DNA from: Primulina eburnea
Taxonomy: Eukaryota > Streptophyta > Magnoliopsida > Lamiales > Gesneriaceae
NCBI RefSeq assembly: GCF_022965805.1
Contig: NC_133105.1
Location: 25,492,978 to 25,556,977 of the forward strand
Reading direction: 5' to 3'
Length of the DNA: 64,000 bases
The notes under the pieces are model-generated. The model saw only the letters and a list, made by a program, of their open reading frames with translations, was not told the origin of the DNA and did no database searches. Below, in pieces: positions 32,878-44,889 of this stretch (the first letter of the stretch is position 1; every line of letters begins with the position of its first letter). Both the position numbers and the translations under genes were made by a program.

Positions 32878-34839
32878 TTAACCCTGCAACTGATCAAACA
32901 AATCATCAATACGAGGCAATGGATATTTATTCTTTACCGTTGCCTTGTTCAGTTGCCAGTAGTCGATACAAAGTCTCATCGACCCATCCTTCTTCCTCAC
33001 GAACAGTACTGGAGCACCCCAAGGAGATACACTCAGTCTGATATATTCCTTGGCCAATAAATCCTCCAACTGTTCTTTCAACTCTTTCAACTCGATCGGT
33101 GCCATTCGGTATGGAGCTCTCGAAATCGGAACTGTACCTGGCATCAATTCAATACTGAAATCGATCTCTCGCATCGGAGGCAATCCAGGAATCTCATCTG
33201 GAAAGACATCAGCAAACTCACACACCACTGGCAAATCCGCCAATGATGGACTCGATTTCAGTAAATCAACTGAATAAACCAGGAATCCATCCGCTCCTTT
33301 CTGCAATAGTCGAGTCATATTCATAGCAGATATCAAAAGAATTCTGGTACGAGAACCCTTACCATAAAATTTCCACTCCTCAGCCATCTCAGGTCTGAAT
33401 CGGACAATCTTGGGGAAACAATCGACTGTAGCCCTGTACTTGGTTAACGTATCGATACCGATAATACAATCAAAATCAGATATCCCAAGCACAATACAGT
33501 CCAACTCAATCGTATGCCCATCGTACTGCAGTATGCTAGATTTAACAGATTTCACTGACATCAACCCTGTCCCTAACGGAGAAGAGACAGATACTACCGC
33601 AGACAATGACTCAATAGGTAACGCATGACTCAATGCAAACCTCTCAGAAATAAAAGTATGTGACGCACCAGTATCAATTAACACATATGCAGGATAACCA
33701 GAAATAAAACAGTTACCTGCCACGACATCATCAGGTGCATCATGTGCCTGCTCCTCAGTCAAAGCGAATAATCGGGCCTGCTGTCTAGGAGGCTGGCTCG
33801 CTGTCTGGCTCCCTCCTGGCCTCTGCTGTGACTGAGTAGACGGTGCTGGCTGAAAGGAATGAACGGCAGAAGATCGTCTCCCTGTCTGAGCCACTGATCC
33901 AGACGACTCGGCAGCCTGGGATCCCTGAGCACCTCGCTGTGGACACACTCGGGCAAAGTGTCCTTGCTGTTTACAAATGCGGCAGTTGCCGAACACTCCT
34001 CGGAACTGCTCAGTGGAATGCTTCCCTCCACAAGTGCTACAGTAGGGTCCTGTGTAATTCTGGCCCTGACCAGTCTGTCTAGAGCCACTCGAACTGGATG
34101 AGCTACTTCCAGCTTTCTTGAATTTCTTTCCCTTAGCTTTCAGGAAGTCTTTCTTCCCACTACCACTGACGCTCTCAAATCGGGGAGCTGGTAGAGGCAG
34201 CTGTGATCTCGGTGCTGAAGGCACAAACGAAACCTCTCTCTATCTCATTAAACCGGCTTCGGCTCCCTTGGCTCGGTTCAATGCATCGGTAAAATTGTTT
34301 GGCCTCCCGGTATTCACCAAGGTAATGATTTCAGGATTTAGGCCATTTATGAACTGATCCGCAACGGCCTTATCATGTTCAGCCACATGAGGAGCAAATC
34401 GGAGCAGAGTAGAGAACTTGGCCACGTATTCCTCGATATTTAGTTGGCCCTATCTCAAGTTGGCAAACTCGGCTCCCTTGTCCTTCCTATATGAAACTGG
34501 AAAGAACCGTTGATAAAATTCAGTTCTAAACTCATTCCAGGTAATGGCCGTACCTCGTTGTTCCAATGCCCGTTTCGTCTTGATCCACCAGTTTTTGGCA
34601 ACGTCATGCAATTGGTGTCCGATCAATTTCACCCTCTTCTCATCAGTATATTATAAAGACTCGAACATCATTTCAACATCGTCCAACCAACTTTCACATT
34701 CCACGGAATTCTCCGTACCTTTCAAAGTCAGTGGATGGAAGGACTGAAACCTTTTCAACAATTTCTCCATGGGAGTAGGGGTCACATCCATGGGAGGATT
34801 CGATGTACTCCCCTGTTCTGGTATCCTTCTCGGAGGCAT
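32878..34839 (-). pseudogene. Element E gag, protease and RT fingers
   Basis: The ATG at 34839 opens gag (MPPRRIPEQGS). In-frame stops follow at about 34651-34653, at 34450-34452 (TAG, expected Gln) and 34240-34242 (TAG, probably Gln). The last 448 codons are open. Two zinc knuckles lie near 34041-33943; the first has lost its final Cys (HSTEQFRG), while the second, [14 protein letters not shown], is whole. Protease has [15 protein letters not shown] and [12 protein letters not shown] begins with [17 protein letters not shown] and [16 protein letters not shown], and CIDYWQLN has Trp where Arg is usual. It ends at a TAA at 32878-32880. Confidence 0.88.
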
Positions 34840-35063
34840 ATCTGCTAATCAAAGAGGTTAGCAATCCCAACAATAACCCTGTTTCAATCCTCCTCGGATC
34901 ATCTTACAGCTGATCCATTTCAAATAATACACAATACCATATCAAACTCAGATATTCAGGCAAATATGTATTAAAACAGGAAATCATGCTAGCAATCAAA
35001 AGCAGGAAAGAAAACACATTCTACCCCACTCACTAGCACCTATCTCAGTCTAAAGGATCTATC

Positions 35064-35075
35064 GCTCTGATACCA
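35064..35075 (-). other. Primer-binding site of element E (initiator Met tRNA)
   Basis: On the minus strand TGGTATCAGAGC lies five bases after the 5' LTR end. It matches the initiator methionine tRNA primer site. Confidence 0.88.
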
Positions 35076-35080
35076 CCTGT

Positions 35081-37099
35081 TGTGGGGACCGGGACGCTAA
35101 TCAAGTTCTTAATCATCATTGGGACTAATTAATCAATTATAAAACAGGGTCTAAAATTTTTTTCTTTTTAAAATGCGGAACGTAGTGAAATCAAACTAAT
35201 ATACATATCAGTATAAAATACAATACAAGTCCTGTACTACAAGCATTCAAACTTAACTACGGTTTAACAACTAATGTCAAGTGTTCAAACCCTATTATAC
35301 ATCATAATCAAAGTCCGTAGTCTCCACTCTAATCACTATCTCTCTCTTCATCTCCTGGACCCTGATCCTGCCCCACCTGTTGTCATGTACACATACAAAC
35401 AAGACAACAGCCGGATAATTCCGGTGAGAATATAATCCTAGTATAAATCAACGAAACATGCAATCATATAACAAATATAAAGCATGTAACAGGTAACAAC
35501 AATATGTATCAAAATCTGAAACATAATCCATATCAGACTGTCGACAATACTCGTAGCTACACAATTCAGACTAGACTCAATCCTAGTCTAGGGATCCCGG
35601 TTTCCAGACATTGGCATTCCATATCAACCAACAGTAATAGAAAAGACTCCAGTTCTATCCACGTCGATATAGCATCGACCACCAGTAATAGAAGAAGCTC
35701 TGTTTCTATCCACATCGGTATAGTATCGATCACCAGTAATAGAAGAAACTCCGATTCTATCCACATCGATATAACATCGATCAACAGTAATAGAAGTAGT
35801 TATAATCCTATCCACATCGATACAGTACCGATCACCAGTAATAGAAGGAGCTATAATTCTATCCACATCGATAGCCAATTATCCGGTGACAGACTATGGC
35901 ACTACCGCCAATACACTATCTCATGACATCGTGCAATGTGCCCGTGGCGATCCCACCACTAACAGGCACTTCTGTCATAAGATTACTCTTCTAATACTTG
36001 CTATCTATAAATCAAGATAACAAGTACCTCAATCAAATTAATTCAAATATCAATGCAATAAAGTAAAGTATGTGATTTAGGGAAACTCAAGTATAAACCG
36101 ACTAAAATCGATCACCCACTACACATTGACTTATACCTTTCTTTCGTCGGTTTCCGGCTCGGTCGAAGTCCTGAATTCACAGTCTGTCTGGCAATGACAA
36201 TATCAATAATCTCATGTCAATATACCTTCCAAATCCATAACAATCTGATCAATCTGGATTTAATTCAAAATCAACGGCATAACGGTACAATTTCAATATC
36301 CCCGTCAATACAACATCACCAAATAATAGTTACAATCCAAAACCCATATCCAATACATTCTATAATCAATCCATAATCCAAATCCGTCCCAAAATCAATC
36401 CATATACTCTGAAAAATCATAACAATTCCATAATCAATCTGTTTCTTAATCTGACTTCGATTCTACGATGTCTAACATATCAAGAACATCATATATGAAT
36501 CCTATTCAATTCTGACAATAGCATAATTTCAAACATGTCAAAACGTAGTAAAACTTACGTCAAGTTGTAGCCTACGTTGATAGGATTACAGTACTGAAGT
36601 CAGATTACAATTCGGACGGACGGATTTCTCACAAAAGGCGTAAGGATTTTCAACACATATACAGAAACGTTTCTCGATTCCTTTCTTTCCTTTCTACTGA
36701 AGGAATAACGTATATATGTATATATATATATATATATATCCTCGGTTGCATGATAGAGAAACGTGGCACATTTTCATGTATTTTGATCGGCGCTTGAGCG
36801 GTTAATCTTTACCGCTCGGGCGCGAAGCTTTCTATCCGAAGGTTTAACTTATCCTTCATTGGCGCTCGGGCGGTCACAAACTACCGCCCGGGCGCCACAT
36901 ATTCTGCCCGAAACCTGCTCCTGTTGAACATTGGCGCTCGGGCGGTTATTTTCTACCGCTCGGGCGCCAATAGTTCTGTCTAAGAATTGTCCAATTCATA
37001 TGTTTTGCCCAATCTGGTTCCGGAATGGTCCGGCTATAATTATGTCAATTCATAATCAAGAATCTCATATTAACATGATATAAAATTTCGGACATTACA
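35081..37099 (-). mobile_element. Element E 5' LTR (right)
   Basis: It is 2019 bases long and about 98% like the left LTR by eye. It contains the same 51-base minisatellite (starts 35632, 35683, 35734, 35785, 35836), a shorter TA run and the palindrome array. On the minus strand it would drive transcription of the element. Confidence 0.93.
36790..36968 (-). repeat. GC-rich palindrome array in right LTR of E (3 units)
   Basis: Left arms start at 36790, 36862 and 36934, exactly 72 apart, with the same tails as in the left LTR. The first arm carries a C-to-T change (GCGCTTGAGCGG). Confidence 0.95.
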
Positions 37100-37517
37100 A
37101 AAATGTTAGTCCACACGAACTTTTCAAAAGTTCCCTAATTAATTAAAATAAATGGTACAATTGATAAATTTTAAGAGTTAAAAATATTAAAATTACCTAA
37201 TAAATAAATTAAGCATTAAAAATGCTTAGAATCTAACTAAATCATTTAAAATTCTACAATCCTAACTTAAAATAAAATAATACATTTAAAAATCACCAAA
37301 ATCGTCACCCGTCTATCTTCCTCGATCCTGCATCGAATAATCGCCTGAAACATTAAACTCAAGAAAATATTTTAACATGCATCACATAAACATAAATAAT
37401 TTAAAATAAAGCAAAGTCATAGATCATGCATTGCTAAAACCATTTTAAAGTTAAATAAATAATTTAATAATTTAAATAAATGTATGGGTTTTACGTGTAC
37501 TGAATTTGGTCTCTACA
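37100..37517 (-). mobile_element. Element D 5' LTR, remainder after E
   Basis: It begins with the second AAAAT duplication of E and continues the D LTR sequence (GTTAGTCCACACGAAC) to the terminal GGTCTCTACA, equivalent to 21180-21610 of the left LTR. Confidence 0.88.
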
Positions 37518-37885
37518 TATTCTCTCTGTTTCTTCATTTCCGTAACACTACAAGAGATTTTCTCTCGGTTTGTATTGTGGAGCAACAAGTGGTCTAGCTT
37601 GTGTTATGTGATTCATTATGTAATCTGGAATTCACTATCTTGATTATTTGTGGTTAGTAAAAATGGAATCGGATGCTGCTTGTCCGTGGAGTAGACAATT
37701 GTCGAACCATGTTATATCGATGTGTGTTTATCCCATTTCATATTCGATTCTATTTGATCATCGTCAATTGTAATATCTTGCATTTTCAATATTAATCCAA
37801 ACTCGATATTCTTGCATTCGGGACAAGTTAATTCAATTGTGATCCTTTGAATTACAACAGCATGTTGGTTACGTGTTGAGTTAAA
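37518..37885 (+). mobile_element. Copia F 3' LTR, remainder after D (end uncertain)
   Basis: After the D duplication (TATTC) the sequence resumes with TCTCTGTTTCTTCATTTCC and a GTCCGTGGAGTAGAC-like motif common near copia LTR 3' ends. I cannot place its exact end; it is lost before the gypsy gag fragment that follows. Confidence 0.45.
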
Positions 37886-38488
37886 TTGTGGAACACTATG
37901 ATTCCTAGACATATGGTTGACCGCGAGGGTCGTGAGGGGGAGAGAGTTACCCCTCCACGTACACAACCATATTTTCAAGCTCAGATGCTTGCTGACATGA
38001 CACAGTTCTTTCCGCAGTTTGCTGGGAACAATGCCAAGGTGGAGAGGAGCACGAGGCCAGAAGCAGTGTATGAGTGTCTCCGCAAGATGGACCCCAAGGA
38101 ATTTGGGGGAACGACGGACCCTATGGTAGCTGAAAGATGGATCAACTCCATAGAGGTAATCTTTACCTTTATGGAGTCGCAGGACGTTGATAGAGTCGAG
38201 TGTGCTTCAGTGACAGTGAACCTTCAGACCCTTACTTGGGAGGGCTTTATGGAGGTGCTCTACTCCAAGTACTTCACTGATGAGGTTCACTCTCGACTGA
38301 CAAGGGAGTTCACGACTTTGCGATAGTGAGACCGCGATGTGGCGGAGTTTAGGAGGAAGTTTGAGCAGAGGTGTCACTTCGTTCCCTTGACAGCTAATGA
38401 CCCCAGAGAGAAGTTAAAACATTTCATTGATAGTTTACGGCCGATCTTGCGCCATGATATCCGTGTAACTGGTCCTACTACATTTGAA
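37886..38488 (+). pseudogene. Gypsy gag fragment G, related to element D
   Basis: The plus-strand frame reads VTPPRTQPYF, MTQFFPQFAGNNA, RPEAVYECLRKMDPKEFGG and TDPMVAERWINSIEVIF. It jumps from DRVECA to SVTVNLQTL, lacking the usual YLLRDDARLWW-like stretch, an apparent in-frame internal deletion. Two stops in a row lie at 38324-38329 (TAG TGA after FTTLR), then the same frame resumes with FVPLTANDPREKLKHFIDSL and stops abruptly at GPTTF. No LTR or pol is attached. Capsid function is lost. Confidence 0.82.
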
Positions 38489-41135
38489 ACTCAACAATGT
38501 ACCAATTGTCACATAACTGACTTATGCTAATTAAATCGTAAAAAAAAAAAAATTAACCAATAACAAATCTCTAATGATTACCTTTCCAAATACTCTTACC
38601 CTTACCCACGACCTTATCCTTAGAATTATCACCAAATGTTAGGGTATCAATTCGGGTGGGTTGGATCGGGTTGAGAAATTGTACTATTCAAAAATTGCTC
38701 AACCCGAACCCAACCCGAACCCGAGCCAACCCGAAAACTCTCAACTCGAACCCAAACTTGAATCGACCTGAATTCGATTTTTTAAATTTTTTTAAGAAAA
38801 TTAAATAATAATAATAATAATAATATTTTACTTTGAACGCATAATAACAAAATCTCCCTCATATATATGATTTAAATTTGAAAGTCTAACTGTATAAAAA
38901 TAAAGTATATTTACTAAACCAAATAAACAATTGTTTAAAAAATAAAAATGTTCAAAATAAATATTAAAATATGAAAATTTATGATATAAATATACAATAA
39001 ATATTTTTTCAGACATACAATATATAAAAATGTATGAAATATTTATTAATTGTATTTTAAAAAAATTAAAATTTCAGGTAAACCTGGGTCAACTCGAGTT
39101 GAACGGAACCAAACTCAACCCAATCCGTCATTTTTTTTGGGTCGACTATCGTGTCCAACCCGATCTGACCTGAACCCGTAAACCCCAAACAGAAACCTAA
39201 TTTCTTTCGGGTTGAACCGTGTCGGGTTAGTGGGTCGTGTCTGATTTTGACACCCCTACCAAATGTGATTTTTGTTCCTTTGTAATCAATCACTTCTGAT
39301 AACAGCTTAATGTCATCGGTCATGTGCCCCGAACATCCACTGTCTAGGAACCAGATAGATTGTTTAATAATCTTGTTCTTTTGTATCTGCAATCATCAAG
39401 ATAATATTTTGGTACCCAAGACTAGTTGGGTAATGAACGGAATAACCCTTTTAGGACCCACGCTTGAATGATCCGAACATATTTCCCGTTGTCTATTACC
39501 AATAGGGCAAGGTTGTGTGCATAAACAGGTGATATGTGTTGTGTTCTCTCTCTTACTGAATGTTGTTTGGGTTGTTCATCCTTCCTTTCCAATTTGTATC
39601 TTTGTTTTGGATCGGCCGACAGTTATGGTTACGGTATGATTTTCACTTCGAAGAATAATGTCTGTTGGACATGACTTTTTGCAAGATCATTTCAAGACGT
39701 GGTGAACGCTTGATTTTGTCTGCTCTTTAGCCATGATCGGTTGGACATAGAACTCTCAAATTCAATGTAACCTAAGCCACGATGATTGACTTTGTTATCC
39801 ATATTTGCATTCTGGTTGTTTGAAATTCAAGCTGGTCATGTTCATATATCATTCTAGATTTGAAAAAGTTAATAATTTTTTACTTTCCCCTTTTCTAGAT
39901 ACGATTGAGTACTTGCATTAGAAATACTACACTCATTACTACCAAATCCTAGCCCAATTTTACCATCGACTGGTTTTTTCAATTCATGCATCTTCTCTAT
40001 AGAAGTAGAGACTTGTTGCAAGAGTTAACTAGGAGTGTCAACCATTTGTTTTCATTCAACGTTTCTTGGAACACTCTTTGTATATCGTAAATCTCAACCG
40101 CTACCAGATTAAATTCTACTTTAAGATTGTCAACGTCGTTTCGCTGCAAAAAGCTAGAATTGATTGACATATCTTTCATTGTTTTCTGTCTAGGCTTCAT
40201 GGAATAATTGCGAGTATTTTGTACTCATCTACCATGTCATACAGTGCCATGACATGATTGTCAAGTGTAAATTCAGTTTAGTCAAAATTAAATACAATGA
40301 CATCAATAGTTTCAAGCTCAACTTCAGAAATCTCTGGCTAAACATTTTCCATGAGACACTAATCCTTCTCATCAACACTTTATTTAATGAGATATTCGAA
40401 CTAGATTTTTCTGAATTTGAATCGGCCCATTTTCTTTTGCTCTCCTCACAACAAGCACTCTTTGATCTTTTTTATTCTTGAAAGATCTTCTTTAATCTTT
40501 GGACCGTCATCTTTTAAATGGTCATTTTTCTTCTTTCTTTGGCATATTACAATCTGCAATGATATAGTTAGTAGATTTTCTGCTAGAGGCTTTTTCATTA
40601 ATAGTCGGAGTTGATGTTGTGGTGGCCAGAGCTTTTGTGGGTTGGGGAGTGGATGACTCCTCTTCTGTCCTGATTCTTATCTCAAATTCATAAGTTTCAA
40701 GTCAACAAACAAATCATGTAGCTCTAGTTTGTTGACGTCTTTGGATTCCTTCAATGGCCACTATCATTACATTTCATTCTCTGGGAAGTGCTCTCATTAA
40801 CTTCAAATAAATTTCATGGTTATAATATTTTTTACCGAGAGATGAAAGTTCAATAATGATACTACTAAATCGTTCAAAAAACTCATTTAAAGTTTTGTCG
40901 GGCTTAATTTTGCATTATCGAACTTCTGGATGGCAACTGTTAACTTGTTCTCATTGATATGGCCATTACTCTCATATAATTGGGTCAGTTTCTCTCATAT
41001 CTCTTTAGTCATGGAACAAGTTTTGATTTCACTAAACATATTTTTATCTAAAGTTTTGTAAAGGATATCGTTGGCCCCAATTTCGATGTTGGCCTTCTTC
41101 TTATCCTCAAACCGTTCTTATACCACTTATTAAGA
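38489..41135 (-). mobile_element. Copia H fragment (minus), split by a hAT element
   Basis: Read on the minus strand it starts at a degraded primer site (GTGGTATAAGAAC, near 41120-41135) that runs almost directly into mid-gag, so the gag N-terminus is deleted. Gag UBN2-type sequence follows with ANIEIGANDILYKTLDK, KLTQLYESNGHINENKL and FFERFSSIIIELSSLGKKYY, with stops. About 39393-40650 is a decayed linker. Protease reads IWFLDSGCSGHMT, and pre-integrase remnants extend to about 38489, where the gypsy fragment G begins. RT, RNase H and most of integrase are missing. Confidence 0.75.
38640..39258. mobile_element. hAT-type non-autonomous element
   Basis: This 619-base insert has terminal inverted repeats (TAGGGTATCAA on the left; TAGGGGTGTCAAAA reading inward from the right) and subterminal repeats of CCCGAACCCAACCC / GGGTTGGGT type. 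It is flanked by perfect 8-base duplications CCAAATGT at 38632-38639 and 39259-39266. The middle is AT-rich with no transposase. It sits within the protease region of copia H; the protein frame matches on both sides. Confidence 0.9.
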
Positions 41136-41989
41136 TCGATTTAAAATTTAAAGGAGGTGAATAAACTCTTTACAAATTCTTAAATTTGTTCGTAACATTT
41201 TTTAAGCTATTAAGAACTATTATTAAACAACTAACTTTAGTGAACCACTTTGAAATAGAGTATGTGCGGAAACATTTTGGTTTGGCTAGTGATAAATAAA
41301 TGGTTGGCAGTTTAACAAGAAACGGTTCAATTTTTAATCCCCTATTTTTTACCAGCTAGATACAAGTTGACTACTAAAAAGTATGGAAATGTACGGCTAG
41401 TGCTAGTGAGTTACAATATACTCATTTGATTATTCTTTTAACAAGGAAAACGTGTAGATAAATATGAAATCCGAGTAACATGCAGTGCAAAGTAAATGTC
41501 ACAAGATATATAGAAACTTTAAAACAATATTCTTCTATGTCTCTCCTTCTTCCACCCATGAAAAAGATTTACTAGAAGACTTTAATTGTTACAAAAACTG
41601 GAAAACATCCACTTCCGTTAAAACTTATCCACATACATATAGCTTGAATAGATTTAGCGAATGTGAAGCACGAGATGATAATAAATGATCATATATTGAA
41701 GTATGTGTGTGCTTGGTTCAATATCTTTATGATTGAAAGATATCGGTGCTCGAGATCTTGATAAGGCAGATTGTGAATAGTTCCAATATTCTCTTGGTCT
41801 CGAGCTATGCCCTTAAACAGTTGAACTCTTCCAACGTTAACTATCGCATCAGTGTTAAACTTGTATTGTTAGCCGACAGAAAAGTATGTTGTCCTTTGTA
41901 TCTTTTCCCTTCATGGCATGCCACAATTAATGCTTCTTGGCATGTATCTAAATATGGCAAATAATGGCTTCTGAAACCCACAAGCCTAA
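41136..41989 (-). other. Possible LTR of copia H and AT-rich DNA
   Basis: Right of the degraded primer site the plus strand reads TTAAGATCGATTTAAAATTT and AAGGAGGTGAATAAAC, resembling the ends of some large copia LTRs (Sirevirus-like, weak). No far boundary, duplication or partner LTR is visible. The rest is AT-rich with no convincing gene. Confidence 0.35.
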
Positions 41990-42274
41990 CTAGCTCCATC
42001 CAACACCCTCATATTCCGGCCTGATCAGCCAAACTTCTCCTCCAGTTTCTGACTATTGCTAATCAGTGCTAGTGTCCAATCATCTTCGCCGGCCTTATCT
42101 TCAATCCAAACTCAGAAATGGCTGCCATCCTCAGTCTTGACTAGCTCCATCCAACATCTTTTTATACCGGCCTCAGCCAACCTCCGCCTACATTTTTTGA
42201 CCAACGATTACCTCCACCGACGTCCAATTTTTCTCGCCGGACATCTCTTTTCTTCTTTTCAAATTCAGAAACTG
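41990..42274. repeat. Imperfect 151-base tandem duplication at the copia I target
   Basis: CTAGCTCCATCCAACA occurs at 41990 and 42141, each followed by similar CCGGCCT and TCAGCCAA motifs. The second unit is interrupted by copia I at 42279 and resumes at 46958. Its nature is unknown: it could be a gene leader or an unclassified repeat. Confidence 0.5.
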
Positions 42275-42279
42275 TCTCC

Positions 42280-42478
42280 TATTAAAAGCGTTAGTAGGAT
42301 AGGAAACACGCTTCTCAGTCTTGTTAACCCACACTCACACATGGGCACATATAAATAGTTACAAGCGGTTACTGTATAATTCATTGAACATTTTCCTTTT
42401 CATTCCTTGTACTCGTCTGAAGACTTGAGCTTACTTCAATGGAAATTCTTTTGTTCAATCGCTTTATGCTTTCTAATA
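42280..42478 (+). mobile_element. Copia I 5' LTR
   Basis: It begins TATTAAAAGCGTTAG and ends TTTCTAATA directly before the primer site. It contains a TATAAATA box near 42348. Its short length and non-TG/CA ends are unusual but are confirmed by the target duplication and the second LTR. Confidence 0.92.
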
Positions 42479-42490
42479 TGGTATCAGAGC
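42479..42490 (+). other. Primer-binding site of copia I (initiator Met tRNA)
   Basis: TGGTATCAGAGC follows the LTR with no gap, which fixes the LTR end. Confidence 0.9.
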
Positions 42491-42523
42491 TTAAAAATCA
42501 TTGAGCTGCAGCTGTAGTTCTCC

Positions 42524-43172
42524 ATGGCCAAGGGAAATCAAGCCTTGACATCTTCTCAAGCTATGAACAATTCCAACGGCCGAATGGTTTCTGAAGACTC
42601 GAGCAGTCCATTCTTTCTCCAGAACGGAGATCATCCTGGATTGGAGTTAGTCTCGCATCCACTCATAGGTAATAATTACAATACTTGGAGTCGAGCAATA
42701 TCAATGGTGTTAACATCCAAAAATAAGCTCGTTTTTGTTGATGGTTCTTGTTTACGCCCTAAGCTGGATGATTTGATGTATGGAGCTTGGAATCGTGGCA
42801 ATTTTGTGGATTTTAAACTCTGTTTGTCGCGAAATATCGGATAGTCTATTGTATATACCTACGGCATCTGAGATTTGGATCGACTTAAGAGATAGGTTTC
42901 ACCAGAGCAATGCTCCGAGAATTTTTCAAATCAAGAAGCTTTTGACTGGGTTACATCAAGGCTCCATGGATATCAATGCCTATTACACCAAATTACGAAC
43001 TCTAAGGGATGAGTTGAAGGATTTTCAGCCTGTATCTGTCTGCAATTGTGGATCAATGAAGGACTGGGTCAATTATCAAAATCAAGAGTGTGTGATTCAA
43101 TTTTTAATGGGGCTGAATGAATCCTACGCACAGATCCGTGCTCAAATTATAATGATGGAACCAATCCTGTGA
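42524..43172 (+). pseudogene. Copia I gag (frameshifted)
   Basis: The ATG at 42524 starts MAKGNQALTSSQ. HPGLELVSHPLIGNNYNTWS and AISMVLTSKNKLVFVDGS are the conserved N-terminal gag motif. Near 42800 the frame must change by one to continue with LCREISDSLLY, FHQSNAPRIFQIKKL and MDINAYYTKLRTLRDELKDF, FLMGLNESYAQIRAQI. A second change near 43165 returns to the first frame. Confidence 0.85.
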
Positions 43173-44889
43173 TATCTAAGGTTTTTGCGCTAGTTGTTCA
43201 AGAAGAGAGGCAGCGATCTATACACAAAGGCATTGCAAGTTCTTCCCCTGATCAATATTCTTTCACTCAACAACCTTTTGTGGTAGCTATGACTAAAGGA
43301 AATCAGTATGCTAAAGACAATTCTGGTGATAAGCCAACTTGTTCTCATTGTCATATTAAGGCCCACACTATTGACAAATGTTACAAAATTCATGGCTTTC
43401 CGGTTGGTCATCCAAAATATAAGCAACAACAATTAGGCATCGGTCAGCAGATACATGTCAATCAAACACATTCTTCACCTGCTTCCTCAGTGAATTCAAT
43501 GGGAAATTCTCTGAATTCTGATCAGTGCAGACAGCTTATTGCCTTCTTGAGTTCTCAGCTTCAACTTGGTCATCCTAGCACACTAGACACACAGCAGCTT
43601 GAGCCTTCCGCCTCTTGTTTCAGTGGTAAATACTCTTTGGCCTTTGGTCTTAATCCCTCCCTTAGTGCAAGTTGGGTATTAGACACAAGAGCCAGTCATC
43701 ATATTTGTTGTTCATTGAGTTTCTTCTCTTCGAGCAAGTCATTTTCTTCAAATGTTACTTTGCCTAATAATTCAGTGGTGTATGCTACACACATTGGTTT
43801 AGTACAATTGTCCCCTGATTTGTGTCTGGATAATGTGTTGTTTGTCCCTCAATTTAGCTTTGACTTGCTTTCTATCAGCTCGTTAACTAGTCAAATTCCT
43901 TGCTTGGTTCACTTTCTTTCTGATTCCTGTTTTATTCAGGCACTTACCACAAACAAGATGATTGGGATGGGTAGAAGGATGGGAAATCTGTACATTCTGC
44001 ATCACTCTAACCCTTCTCCAACAGTCTCCAACCCTTCTCCAACAGTCTGTAATGTTTCTTTTTCAAAACTAGAGCTGTGGCATTATAGAATGGGTCACAC
44101 TTCTTTTCCTAAGCTGCAGTTTTAGAGAATGCTTTTGGTGTTAATTCTTTAAAACATGATGGTATGATGCATTGCTCGATATGTCCCTTGTCCAAGCAAA
44201 AGAGATTACCTTTTATCTCGCAAAACACGCTATGTAATAGCCCTTTTCATCTACTTCACATTGATATTTTGGGTCCTTTTTCTCCTTTGAGCATTGAGGG
44301 ATACAAATATTTTTTGACTATTGTTTATGATTATACTCGTTTCACATGGACCTACTTGCTGAAATCTAAATCAGATGTTTTGCATATATTTCCAAACTTC
44401 TGTAAAATTATTCATACCCAATTTGGACAGAAAATTAAATCGGCACGATCGGACAATGCTCCCGAACTCAATTTTTCTGATTTTTATAAGTCCGAGGGAA
44501 GCATTTCTTACCATTCTTGTGTTGAAAGGCCACAACAAAACTTTGTTGTGGAAAGAAAACATCAACACATCTTGAATGTGGCAAGATCCTTGATGTTTCA
44601 ATCCAATATTCCCTTGTCATACTGGAGTGATTGTGTTCTCACCTCTGTTTATCTTATCTACCGCATGCCCTCTTCCCCACTTTCAAATCAAACTCCTTTT
44701 GAACTTCTTCATCATAAGAAACCTCTGTATGGTCATTTGAGAGTTTTTGGTTGCATGTGTTATGGATCCACTCTCTTGACTCATCGCACAAATTTATCCC
44801 CTCGTGCCATTAAATCTCTCTTCCTTGGATATCCAAGTGGTTATAAAGCCTACAAACTCCTCAATTCTTACAAACGAAGTATACATTAG
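43169..44889 (+). pseudogene. Copia I gag knuckle, protease and integrase
   Basis: EERQRSIHKG leads to a zinc knuckle CSHCHIKAHTIDKC (CX2CX4HX4C). Protease reads SWVLDTRASHHIC: the usual DTG triad is DTR, which should abolish activity. The pre-integrase motif LWHYRMGH follows. A frame break near 44120 precedes CSICPLSKQKRLPF, HIDILGPFSPLS and ARSDNAPEL (integrase core), then FGCMCYGSTL and FLGYPSGYKAYKL. Another break lies near 44865. Confidence 0.85.

Larger units (their letters stand above)
28232..37099 (-). mobile_element. Tekay-type Ty3/gypsy element E, complete structure
   Basis: This minus-strand chromovirus has LTRs at 28232-30260 and 35081-37099, TG/CA ends, an initiator-Met primer site, a polypurine tract, and a perfect AAAAT duplication (28227-28231 and 37100-37104). 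By eye the LTRs differ at about 45 positions in 2.0 kb (about 98% identical), so insertion was fairly recent. Gag-pol is in one main frame with several stops and two or more frameshifts, so it is not autonomous. It lies inside the right LTR of D. Confidence 0.93.
19392..37517 (-). mobile_element. Tekay-type Ty3/gypsy element D, interrupted by E
   Basis: A minus-strand chromovirus-like element has two LTRs of about 2.2 kb (19392-21610; 26451-28231 joined to 37105-37517), a polypurine tract, decayed gag-pol, and an initiator-Met tRNA primer site. Its right LTR is split by element E. Without E it would be about 9.3 kb. The two LTRs differ at many positions, and the coding region has many stops and frameshifts, so it is older than E. 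Confidence 0.85.
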
